A stretch of DNA of 14,127 nt from JBDRLV01 sp043812755 (GCA_043812755.1 JBDRLV010000044.1:1-14127); one strand, 5' to 3'; positions 5,824-12,571 are shown, counted from the first letter of the stretch. Notes: generated by a model from the sequence alone, not told the origin. Numbers and translations: made by a program.

Positions 5824-8670
5824 TTATTTCCCACAACACTTTTTATATTTCGTACCAGATCCGCATGAGCAAGGTTCGTTGCGACCGACCTTGTCGGATT
5901 TGATTGCTTGATTTAAGGCCAGACCCCCCCCAGCCCCCTCTTGTAAAGGGGGGGAATTCGAGCCGTCATCCCCCGCGGTTTTTTTAGCCCCTAAAAATTT
6001 AATTCCTGCTTTTTCAAAAACAGATTTCTCTTCCTGGGGGGCTTGCATACGCGCTGCATGCTCTGCGTACTTATAAAAGGAATACACAATCTCACCATTA
6101 ATCGAAGCAAGCAAATTTTGAAACATGTGATAACTCTCTTTCTTATATTCAACCAAAGGATCTTTTTGACCATAGCCCTGCAGACCAATTCCAGTACGCA
6201 GTGCAGTCATTGCAGCTAGGTGATCAATCCACAAAGTATCAATGGCACGCGTAATCACTGAACGCTCAACATCATGCAAAACTCCCACCCCCCCTAACCC
6301 TCCCTCTGGCAGGGGGGGAACATTAAACTGACTCTCAATAGCAGAATATTTTGCATGAACAAACTCCATGGTCTTTTCAATGATACCTGTACGCACTCGT
6401 GCAGCAGCAACTTTATCTTTGTCATAATTTGAACCATCACCCCATAACGTCTTGAGCTCACGAGCCTGCTCTCCAGTAAGTTCAACAATGGTACCAATGA
6501 CTTCACTGATTTCTTTTGTATCAATATCTGGCTTTGCATTCACCCCCTCAACTGCTTCACCTGTGTGAAACATAACAACTTGCTCAACTTCATCTTCAAT
6601 CAGTTCAAGAATTCTTGACTTAAGCTCGCTCTTATTATTTGAAAAAGAATCCAAAATTTCTCGTCGTCTTTCATAAATTGCAACTCTGTGTTTGTTCAAG
6701 ACATCATCATACTCAAGCAAATGTTTGCGAGTGTCAAAGTTATTTCCTTCAACGCGTGTTTGAGCTTTCTCAATTGAATTGGCAACCATTTTATTTTCAA
6801 TAGGCATGTCATCAGGTAATCCTAGTCTGTCCATCATCTTACTCATGCTCTCTGGAATAAACACACGCAACAGGTCATCTTGCAATGAAACAAAAAACTG
6901 TGTTGAACCAATGTCTCCTTGGCGACCAGATCGTCCTCGAAGCTGATTGTCAATTCGTCGCGACTCATGGCGCCCTGTTCCTATCACATGCAAACCCCCA
7001 GCTTCTATTACTTTCTTTTGTGCTTCCTTGTCAGGCGGATTCCCTCCAAGCATAATATCAACTCCACGACCTGCCATGTTTGTCGCAATTGTTACTGCAC
7101 CATGTCGTCCAGCTTGCGCAATTATTTCACCTTCAGTCATGTGGTTCTTAGCATTCAATAGCTGAAACGGCACGCCAGTTTTACTAAGCAAAGACCCTAA
7201 AAGTTCATTTTTATCAATTGAAACTGTACCAACCAATACAGGCTGACCAGTTTCATGTCGCAACTTAATCTCCTCAACAACTGCATTCCACTTTGCCTTT
7301 TCTGTTTTATACACCCTATCAATTTTATCTATTCTTTTGTTTGGAAGATTTGTTGGAATAACCAATACATCAAGCCCATAAATCTTTCCAAATTCTTCTG
7401 ATTCAGTTGCAGCAGTACCAGTCATACCAGCAATTTTTCTATACATGCGGAAAAAATTCTGAAATGTAATAGTAGCCAGAGTCAAACTTTCGCGTTGAAT
7501 TTGGACATTTTTTTTTGCCTCAATTGATTGATGAATACCTTCTGAAAATCTCCGTCCTTGCATTAAACGCCCTGTAAACTCATCAACAATAATCACTTCA
7601 CCTTCTTTCACAACATAATGCACATCGTTTTCAAAAAGTGCTTTTGCGCGCAGTGCAGTGTCAGCAAAATGTTGCAACCCAACATTTTCAACAGTGTAAA
7701 GATTATCAATGTTTAATGCTCGCTCAATTTTTTGAATCCCTTCTTCTGTAAAATTTGCTTGGCGCATTTTTTCATCAATGTTGTAATCAACGTCCACCTT
7801 AAGCGCACTGACAATTTGTGCGAAGCGATAATAAAGCTGGTTTGATTCCTCAGCAGGAGCTGAAATTATCAAAGGAGTTCGAGCCTCATCAATCAAAATA
7901 GAGTCAACTTCGTCAACAATTGCATAATGCAAATCACGCATCACACACTTGTCCAAAGTCGGAGCCATATTATCTCGCAAATAATCAAAACCAAATTCAT
8001 TATTGGTTCCATATGTAATGTCCGCATTGTATGCTTCATTTCTCTCAACAGGGCGCAAGTAATCTGTTTGTACCTTAAATGAACCAGTAGCATCACGCTC
8101 TTTATCACGTTCTTCATCAGACTCTTCAGCTCCCTTAAGCTCCCCTAAGCTCTCTTCATTACCTTTATATTCCGGATCATAAACATACCCGCTCTCATGA
8201 GCAATGCACCCTACACTCATTCCAAGCGCATAATACACTTGCCCCATCCACACACAGTCACGCTTTGCTAAGTAATCATTCACGGTAACCAAATGGCACC
8301 CTTTACCTTCAAGGGCATTCAAATAAAGTGGCAAGGTTGAAGTTAATGTTTTTCCCTCACCAGTTCTCATTTCAGCAATTGCTCTTCTGTGCAACATAAG
8401 TCCTCCCATAAGCTGAACATCATAATGTCTTTGCCCAAGCTGTCTTTTTGCAACCTCCCGTACAACTGCAAAAACTTCGTGAGCTAAATCATCAAGCTTG
8501 ACTCCATTCTTTAACTTTTCTTTGAATTCAACCGTTTTTGCTTTCAAGTCATCATCAGAAAGATTTAATAAAGAAGATTCAAGTCCATTGATTATTTCCA
8601 CCTCTTTTCTTAAGTCAGCCAAAACTTTTTTACTTGGATCACCAAAAATTATATTCAGGAATTTGCTCAT
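5824..8670 (-). CDS. secA: Preprotein translocase ATPase SecA
   Basis: 948 aa; the motor that drives unfolded preproteins through SecYEG. Seen: Walker A MRTGEGKT (101-108), DEVDSILIDEARTPLIIS (253-270), EFTGRLMQGRRFSEGIHQ, the second motor with NMAGRGVDIMLGG and HVIGTGRHESRRIDNQLRGR, and the C-terminal zinc-binding NEPCSCGSGTKYKKCCGK. It is longer than most SecA proteins. The extra length includes an acidic insert before NEAYNADITYGTNNEFGFDYL (about 165-210) and two in-frame inserts made from G/C-rich palindromic elements (about residues 784-797 and 906-916). It starts about 100 bases after the ubiquitin-like cassette terminator; no clear terminator follows it. Confidence 0.98.
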   Translation of the reverse strand: MSKFLNIIFGDPSKKVLADLRKEVEIINGLESSLLNLSDDDLKAKTVEFKEKLKNGVKLDDLAHEVFAVVREVAKRQLGQRHYDVQLMGGLMLHRRAIAEMRTGEGKTLTSTLPLYLNALEGKGCHLVTVNDYLAKRDCVWMGQVYYALGMSVGCIAHESGYVYDPEYKGNEESLGELKGAEESDEERDKERDATGSFKVQTDYLRPVERNEAYNADITYGTNNEFGFDYLRDNMAPTLDKCVMRDLHYAIVDEVDSILIDEARTPLIISAPAEESNQLYYRFAQIVSALKVDVDYNIDEKMRQANFTEEGIQKIERALNIDNLYTVENVGLQHFADTALRAKALFENDVHYVVKEGEVIIVDEFTGRLMQGRRFSEGIHQSIEAKKNVQIQRESLTLATITFQNFFRMYRKIAGMTGTAATESEEFGKIYGLDVLVIPTNLPNKRIDKIDRVYKTEKAKWNAVVEEIKLRHETGQPVLVGTVSIDKNELLGSLLSKTGVPFQLLNAKNHMTEGEIIAQAGRHGAVTIATNMAGRGVDIMLGGNPPDKEAQKKVIEAGGLHVIGTGRHESRRIDNQLRGRSGRQGDIGSTQFFVSLQDDLLRVFIPESMSKMMDRLGLPDDMPIENKMVANSIEKAQTRVEGNNFDTRKHLLEYDDVLNKHRVAIYERRREILDSFSNNKSELKSRILELIEDEVEQVVMFHTGEAVEGVNAKPDIDTKEISEVIGTIVELTGEQARELKTLWGDGSNYDKDKVAAARVRTGIIEKTMEFVHAKYSAIESQFNVPPLPEGGLGGVGVLHDVERSVITRAIDTLWIDHLAAMTALRTGIGLQGYGQKDPLVEYKKESYHMFQNLLASINGEIVYSFYKYAEHAARMQAPQEEKSVFEKAGIKFLGAKKTAGDDGSNSPPLQEGAGGGLALNQAIKSDKVGRNEPCSCGSGTKYKKCCGK
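5923..5955. repeat. G/C-rich palindromic element inside secA, copy 2
   Basis: A CCCCCCCC run and a GGGGGGG run flank a short spacer containing CCCTC and TTGTAAA. It is read in frame as SPPLQEGAGGG, in the flexible linker before the SEC-C zinc motif. It resembles the element at 6284-6318, which is read as PPLPEGGLGGV. Confidence 0.7.
6284..6318. repeat. G/C-rich palindromic element inside secA, copy 1
   Basis: CCACCCCCCC on the left and GCAGGGGGGG on the right enclose CTAACCCTCCCTCTG. Read on the minus strand it adds VPPLPEGGLGGVGV to SecA in the helical scaffold/wing part. SecA proteins do not need this stretch, and reading frame is kept on both sides. Confidence 0.75.
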
Positions 8671-8691
8671 AGATTATGTTATTTCCATAAA

Positions 8692-8720
8692 AGTATGCTC
8701 TTTTTGGGCAAATAAATCAA
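8692..8720 (-). promoter_or_regulatory. Candidate promoter for secA
   Basis: On the minus strand TTGATT (8720-8715), a 17-base spacer and CATACT (8697-8692) match four of six bases of each sigma-70 box. It lies between the cassette terminator and the secA ATG, where a new promoter is expected. GGAAA about 11 bases before the ATG is the only ribosome-binding-like sequence. Confidence 0.35.
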
Positions 8721-8727
8721 GTGTCAA

Positions 8728-8753
8728 ACAAAAAAGGCAGCGAATGCTACCTT
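8728..8753 (-). terminator. Rho-independent terminator of the ubiquitin-like cassette
   Basis: On the minus strand AAGGTAGC, loop ATTC, GCTGCCTT form an 8-bp stem (one G-U pair), followed by TTTTGTTTG. It begins 16 bases after the stop of the ubiquitin-like gene, ending the three-gene unit before secA. Confidence 0.85.
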
Positions 8754-8768
8754 GGAGAAAGAACGTGT

Positions 8769-9089
8769 TTATGCGTGCTTGTTGGCTTTCTTGAGAAACT
8801 CGAGCTTGCCACCGCGATAGATGATGTTGCGACGAGTGCTCTTCCCATCAAGATAGATCTTGGCCTGTGACGGGATATTGAGTACATCCTTCAGCTGAGC
8901 TTCGATATCCACAATCTTGTTGCCAATGTGCTTTGTGCCAACTCGTTTGGTTGCCCCGCAGTTGATCCAGTCGTTGTGCGGTTTCGCTGGAGCCTTGCTT
9001 TCCTTGCCGATTGGATACTGCTGAGCAGCTTCGGCCTTTTGTGCTTTCGCACCAGCTCTCCTTGCATAGGACTTCTTCTTTGTGGCCAT
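8769..9089 (-). CDS. Predicted ubiquitin-like (beta-grasp) protein
   Basis: 106 aa. Residues 1-37 are basic and probably disordered (KKKSYARRAGAKAQKAEAA). Residues 39-106 look like a beta-grasp domain: a beta-hairpin region (DWINCGATKRVGTKHIGNK), a helix (DIEAQLKDVLNIP), then KIYLDGK and NIIYRGGKLEFLKK, the last two being close to the 'vnG...L..GD.leFv' ending of ThiS/MoaD/ubiquitin-like domains. The C-terminus is KKANKHA, not Gly-Gly; the only GG (93-94) is in a predicted turn. The ATG stands six bases after the JAB-E1 stop and its Shine-Dalgarno (GAGGG) overlaps that stop, so synthesis is coupled. The family call rests on fold pattern and context and is less certain than its two partners. 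Confidence 0.6.
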   Translation of the reverse strand: MATKKKSYARRAGAKAQKAEAAQQYPIGKESKAPAKPHNDWINCGATKRVGTKHIGNKIVDIEAQLKDVLNIPSQAKIYLDGKSTRRNIIYRGGKLEFLKKANKHA

Positions 9090-9095
9090 TTTCCC

Positions 9096-10580
9096 TCACT
9101 TTCCAAAATGTGGCGGACGCTTGTGAGACACTACGCTCGGCTCTTCACCGATTGTAAAAAAGAGTTCATCAAATGTCAATGTCCCGGTTCGCACTCCTTC
9201 GAATGCAACCATGACCCACATTGCACACATCCCATTGACATTTGCAAGTTGGTTGACATCACTTTCACGGTTATCACACCCTTCTTCTTGAGGAGCATCA
9301 TCCTCCTCAGCAATCTCAGGATGGTACTGAGTGACTGGCGCTTGCAGATTCTTTCCTTTGCGCCGGCAGAACACCATTACATTCCCACTCACTCCTTCAT
9401 CCTCTTCAACAGCGGAATTTCCGCCATTGATAAGTGTAACACGGTCGAGCGTTTCACAGTGATCTGAAATCACTTTGCGTGCTCTGTTGTTATCAGGAAG
9501 ACAAAACACAACTGCACCTTCAGGAATGATACTTGCAACATTGTCTTCTGTTACAAACCGAGGAACAGGTTGAATGGTCATTGATGGATACAGAGCACTG
9601 AAGTGCTTAGCTTGTACCTTTGCCTTTTGCCCTTCGTGCGGGAAACTCTGCCTTACTGCTTTTCTCTTTAAGTAACTCTTGCCATCTGCAAGAATTACGT
9701 GAGCCTCAGGGTCACTTGTTGCAAGATACATCATAAGGCGCTGCAGAAGTGGTGTACCAACTCCACCAAGTCCAACCACAACATATGTTGTTTGGGGCAT
9801 TGTTTGTATCCTTTCGCTGACTGCTTGCAATGGTGCACAATATGCTCTACACGCTTCTTGCATATCAGCATCTGCGGTTGATGTTTGCGTTGTTAGGTCA
9901 ATCAAATGAATGGTTACATCTGGCACTTCAACATCATTAGCAGCATGTTGAAAAACCGAATGCGGATTTACTCTAAAATTGTAACCATTAACAACAACCC
10001 GACAGTCAATTTCAGGAAACAGATGATCAATCATACCAATTGTCATGTGAAGACCATCTTGATCGCTTTCATCATCAAGATCTGTCCCAGATTGCCATGC
10101 TGGAATATCTGCATGTGAATGAACTCCGCCAAAACGCAAACAATCAGGTGGTGTGGGGACTGCTCTTGCCCAGCAAAAGTAGCCACCCTTAACTGTATAC
10201 ACATCAGGTACAATGAAAAAGAACTCTTGCTCTTGTTCATCAAAGAAAACCTGAACCTCTGCTTCGCCTTGATGCTCATGCCAAACCTGCCTGAACAGAG
10301 CAACGATTTGCCAAAGCATTTCTTGGGGAATTCCACTGCCTGGCAAATGAATCCTTCCAATTATCTCAACATACTCAAGCTGATGCTCATGCTCAGACAT
10401 CAAATGACCAACAGTCTCAAGCACTGAAGTATGAAGCTTTTCTGGATCAGCAGGAACCAGAACACTGTAAAAGCAGTTTCTCTTTGCACAGAAAAGTCCA
10501 TTTGACCCAAGCAGGTAAAAGACATCATCAGCCAATGACCAAATATCTGCTTGACCTGTGTATGCAAATACTTCAATCAT
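9096..10580 (-). CDS. JAB (JAMM) deubiquitinase-like peptidase fused to E1-like ThiF adenylyltransferase
   Basis: 494 aa from the ATG at 10580, which overlaps the E2 stop by four bases (ATGA) behind GGAGG. N-terminal JAB domain: HSHADIPAWQSGTD (154-167) is an exact HxH-x7-S-x2-D zinc motif; the upstream catalytic Glu cannot be placed with confidence. C-terminal E1 domain: GLGGVG nucleotide loop (270-275), acidic end of strand 2 (D299), RQ (310-311) and GQKAK with K319. The late pattern C435...Q444...N447 resembles the Cys-containing C-terminal segment of PRTRC ThiF proteins, so C435 is the best guess for the catalytic Cys. The likely job is to adenylate the ubiquitin-like tail, load the E2, and trim or remove the modifier. 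Confidence 0.88.
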   Translation of the reverse strand: MIEVFAYTGQADIWSLADDVFYLLGSNGLFCAKRNCFYSVLVPADPEKLHTSVLETVGHLMSEHEHQLEYVEIIGRIHLPGSGIPQEMLWQIVALFRQVWHEHQGEAEVQVFFDEQEQEFFFIVPDVYTVKGGYFCWARAVPTPPDCLRFGGVHSHADIPAWQSGTDLDDESDQDGLHMTIGMIDHLFPEIDCRVVVNGYNFRVNPHSVFQHAANDVEVPDVTIHLIDLTTQTSTADADMQEACRAYCAPLQAVSERIQTMPQTTYVVVGLGGVGTPLLQRLMMYLATSDPEAHVILADGKSYLKRKAVRQSFPHEGQKAKVQAKHFSALYPSMTIQPVPRFVTEDNVASIIPEGAVVFCLPDNNRARKVISDHCETLDRVTLINGGNSAVEEDEGVSGNVMVFCRRKGKNLQAPVTQYHPEIAEEDDAPQEEGCDNRESDVNQLANVNGMCAMWVMVAFEGVRTGTLTFDELFFTIGEEPSVVSHKRPPHFGK

Positions 10581-11422
10581 GGTCGCCTCCACATTGTTTC
10601 TCTCTGCTTTGAAAGAAGCATTGCAAGCCTGTCAAAACCAAGAGGTCTTCCAATATTAATTTCTTCCATCAGAACTTGCAGAACCTTCCTCATTTTGCCT
10701 ACACGCATCATTCGCACAGACAAAATGAAGCTTTCTTCTGCCTTGCTAGCCTGCTCCCATTGTTTGAACGATGACAATCTTTTGTCATAAAATGGATCTT
10801 TAGGAAAGCCTCGATAGTAATCCAGAACTCCAGTAATATCAGTGTTAAACTCAGCGCTCCAAAAATGAAGTACTGCATCACGAATGACTTCACCAATATC
10901 AGCAGAGCACGCTATTTGTTCTTGAATATCTCCCATACAAACTTCTCCAGCTCCCAGAATACTTCCATCCCCATCTCCAGCCCCATCTCCAGCATACAGA
11001 TTTGGCAGGCTTGGATAAAAGAGATAATTGTCTAGAGAAGCAATCGCACTAGGGCGGAAAAAGCATGACATCTCTTTGTATTTGAACATACGTTTTCTGG
11101 ATACATCCAAAACAATAACATAAACCATGAATGGAAATGCAAGTAGGAAGGACCCTTTGTCTTCAATAACTTCCATATCAACTTCAATTGTATGAAGCTG
11201 TGGTTCTTCCTCATACACAACGATCAGCTTTCCATTACCCTCAACCAACATGCGCATTCCAGGACTAGGCAACAATGGAGTTTTGAAAACCATTTGTCCC
11301 CTAATTGTCTTTAAAAACCTGTTCCAAGTTAAGTTACTACGTTGTATCTGAGTTTGAACAAGTGCGTGCCCAGGTTTGAGCACAATACGAGATCTTGCTT
11401 TCCCTTTTTTGTGCTCGCTCAT
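10577..11422 (-). CDS. E2-like ubiquitin-conjugating protein (Prok-E2_D / PRTRC protein B type)
   Basis: 281 aa, first gene of the cassette, with AAGGAG eight bases before the ATG. The family core is clear: LFYPSLPNLYA (134-144), GEVCMGDI (159-166) with the presumed thioester Cys C162, and DAVLHFWSAEFNTD (182-195). PN...G.VC recalls the HPN...G.ICL of eukaryotic E2 enzymes, with N141 in the Asn position. A 14-residue Gly/Asp-rich insert (145-158) separates these two parts. Its role would be to take the ubiquitin-like protein from the E1 domain of the next gene and pass it to a target or to act as scaffold. No E3-like gene is present. Confidence 0.85.
   Translation of the reverse strand: MSEHKKGKARSRIVLKPGHALVQTQIQRSNLTWNRFLKTIRGQMVFKTPLLPSPGMRMLVEGNGKLIVVYEEEPQLHTIEVDMEVIEDKGSFLLAFPFMVYVIVLDVSRKRMFKYKEMSCFFRPSAIASLDNYLFYPSLPNLYAGDGAGDGDGSILGAGEVCMGDIQEQIACSADIGEVIRDAVLHFWSAEFNTDITGVLDYYRGFPKDPFYDKRLSSFKQWEQASKAEESFILSVRMMRVGKMRKVLQVLMEEINIGRPLGFDRLAMLLSKQRETMWRRP
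10949..10990 (-). repeat. 12-bp tandem repeat inside the E2-like gene
   Basis: On the minus strand GGAGATGGGGCT is followed by GGAGATGGGGAT and GG. The repeat is read as GDGAGDGDG and makes up most of the insert just before the predicted catalytic Cys. The 12-bp unit keeps the reading frame whatever the copy number. Confidence 0.8.
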
Positions 11423-11457
11423 GAGCTACTCCTTTTGGTTGTAGAGAACAAATCACA

Positions 11458-11630
11458 GACTGGTGCAAAACTAGATGAGATGTCGGCGGATGTGGAAGTA
11501 ATCCTGCGCCACCCTTCGCATAAAGCTACGGGTGGTCCCCCACCTTGGCGATGGGGAAAACATACAAAAACGTACATTGAGTAGATTGCGGGGCCCCACA
11601 ATACGACAGGTCGCTAGTTTTGCAACAGTC
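11458..11630 (-). repeat. 173-nt domain closed by a 17-bp inverted repeat
   Basis: GACTGGTGCAAAACTAG (11458-11474) and CTAGTTTTGCAACAGTC (11614-11630) are complementary at 16 of 17 positions. Further pairs lie inward: TGTCG (11481-11485) with CGACA (11604-11608), and TGTGG (11491-11495) with CCACA (11596-11600). This fits the closing stem of an RNA domain; terminal inverted repeats of a small mobile element are the alternative. Confidence 0.7.
11509..11557 (-). promoter_or_regulatory. Mutually exclusive hairpins in the E2 leader
   Basis: Three helices compete on the minus strand: (a) 11553-11557 with 11536-11540; (b) 11540-11544 with 11531-11535, loop GGGA; (c) 11530-11535 with 11509-11514. 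Helix b excludes both a and c, while a and c can coexist. This is the layout of a two-state switch, placed about 90 bases before the E2 start codon. Confidence 0.35.
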
Positions 11631-11636
11631 TAAAAT

Positions 11637-11674
11637 GCCTGGGTGAAGGTGGATTACTCCTCCATCACCCAGGC
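11637..11674 (-). ncRNA. 38-nt hairpin with GNRA loop
   Basis: On the minus strand GCCTGGGTG pairs with CACCCAGGC (nine pairs), then A-U, G-C, G-C and GGA/UCC pairs broken by U-U and A-A mismatches, closed by the tetraloop GUAA. The loop type points to RNA function on the minus strand. It lies just upstream of the 173-nt domain. Confidence 0.55.
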
Positions 11675-12085
11675 GAGTTGGTACTTGTGCTAACGCGAGT
11701 GTCTCATTGCAGCTTGTGATGCCATCCAGAGGCCAAAGGCGTCCTGACACCAAACACTGCAGGCTCATGGGCTGGGTATTTGGCATGGTCTTACCATCCA
11801 GCTCCGTTGGACACTTCTTGTGCAAGTTGAAGACAGCAGTCAAGCCAATCCTCAGCTCAATGCCTTTGCAACTGTCGACGCGTCACGGCCGCCTCCTAGC
11901 CCTGTTACCAAGACCAGTGACAGAAGAAAGCACCTTTACATGCTCCTGTAGACCACTCTTTGGGAGCACTTAAAGCTGATTCTCAACGTTTACTGGCACC
12001 TCTGCCTTCAGCCAGACTCACCATTATTGGCGTCCCTCAGGTATCGAGTAGGCTTTTTTGCCACGCCAACGCAAGCACCACTGAC

Positions 12086-12113
12086 AGCTTACGAAATTTA
12101 ATATATTTGTCAA
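12086..12113 (-). promoter_or_regulatory. Candidate promoter of the ubiquitin-like cassette
   Basis: On the minus strand a perfect TTGACA (12113-12108), a 16-base AT-rich spacer and TAAGCT (12091-12086). The -10 box is weak. It stands directly after the hpf terminator and before the structured leader, giving an expected start near 12079. Confidence 0.4.
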
Positions 12114-12170
12114 GTCACATTGAACGCTCCGATACCAAGCATCGTAGGCTTGTCGCGGAAATGTCAATCA

Positions 12171-12198
12171 AAATAAGACAGCAAATGCTGTCTTATTT
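12171..12198 (-). terminator. Terminator of hpf
   Basis: AAATAAGACAGC and GCTGTCTTATTT form a perfect 12-bp stem with loop ATTT (minus strand), starting 14 bases after the hpf stop. U-rich ends are present on both strands, so it may work in both directions. It separates hpf from the downstream cassette. Confidence 0.75.
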
Positions 12199-12211
12199 TT
12201 AAGTATCAAGC

Positions 12212-12562
12212 TTAATCATCTTTTCCAGGTCTTTTCCCTTTTACTTTTTTATCAGTAAGTTTGGCCTTTATATCTGTAATTTGTCTTTGAAGTTTATCTT
12301 TTACCTTATCAATCGCTTCATACAAATCCTCAGCCTTTTCTTCAGCATGTAGAACCTCTCCTGGAATTGGCATTATAACAGAACAGTGGAAATGCATTCC
12401 TTTTTGATGTTTGTGCGTTTCCTTGCACACCTCAATATCTGCCTGCACTGATGGGCCAAAATCTTTTAGAAACTTATCAAGAGATGAAATTTTGTCTGTT
12501 GCATATTTCTTAATGGCTTGTGTGAGCTCAATATTTGAGCCTTTGATTGAAGTTATTTTCAT
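12212..12562 (-). CDS. hpf: Ribosome hibernation promoting factor (HPF/RaiA, short form)
   Basis: 116 aa from the ATG at 12562. The protein binds the 30S decoding centre in stationary phase and keeps ribosomes inactive. Family pattern: MKITSIKGSNIELTQAIKKYATDKISSLDKFL, the strand VQADIEVCKETHKHQKGMHFHCSVIMPIPGEVLHAEE, then DLYEAIDKVKDKLQRQI and a basic tail. The long-form C-terminal dimerisation domain is absent. A TTG 18 bases upstream could extend it by six residues, but it would overlap a perfect TATAAT lying three bases before the ATG, so the ATG is preferred. In many bacteria hpf is followed directly by secA; here the ubiquitin-like cassette lies between. Confidence 0.93.
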   Translation of the reverse strand: MKITSIKGSNIELTQAIKKYATDKISSLDKFLKDFGPSVQADIEVCKETHKHQKGMHFHCSVIMPIPGEVLHAEEKAEDLYEAIDKVKDKLQRQITDIKAKLTDKKVKGKRPGKDD

Positions 12563-12565
12563 ACT

Positions 12566-12571
12566 ATTATA
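12566..12571 (-). promoter_or_regulatory. -10 box of hpf, suggesting a leaderless mRNA
   Basis: Perfect TATAAT on the minus strand, only AGT separating it from the hpf ATG. Transcription would start at or next to the A of ATG. No good -35 box is seen at the usual distance, where the upstream terminator U-tract lies. Confidence 0.5.

Larger units (their letters stand above)
11423..12079 (-). ncRNA. Long structured leader or non-coding RNA before the ubiquitin-like cassette
   Basis: No convincing gene in about 650 bases. Base composition is richer in G and C than the flanking genes. On the minus strand many helices can be drawn: a 17-bp closing stem between 11614-11630 and 11458-11474 (16 pairs), extended inside by TGTCG/CGACA and TGTGG/CCACA; a 38-nt hairpin with GUAA loop (11637-11674); AGTGTC/GACACT, ATGCCA/TGGCAT and CCAAA/TTTGG enclosing other parts; TGCTCC/GGAGCA (11941-11968). 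The GNRA loops occur only on the minus strand. I do not recognise tmRNA, RNase P, SRP or 6S RNA. There is no terminator before the E2 start, so it is probably a 5' leader. Confidence 0.5.

Noticed and set aside
5582..5911. Plus-strand 109-codon frame near the secA end
   Set aside because: It crosses a palindrome and two minus-strand genes with clear family motifs; hydrophobic composition comes from the antisense of charged codons.
8928..9467. Plus-strand 179-codon frame opposite the JAB-E1 and ubiquitin-like genes
   Set aside because: It covers the end of one real gene and most of another, lacks a ribosome-binding site and resembles no protein family.
11526..11880. Open minus-strand frame of over 100 codons in the cassette leader
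   Set aside because: It has no ATG with a Shine-Dalgarno at its start, no recognisable domain, many scattered Cys and Pro residues, and it runs through several strong RNA hairpins. A decayed gene cannot be fully excluded.
11423..12079. tmRNA, RNase P RNA, SRP RNA or 6S RNA in the leader
   Set aside because: I looked for the T-arm and CCA end, the GAGGAAAGTCC core, and the SRP GGAAG/GNRA core on both strands and found none; 6S lacks sequence motifs but the branched hairpins do not suit its single long stem.
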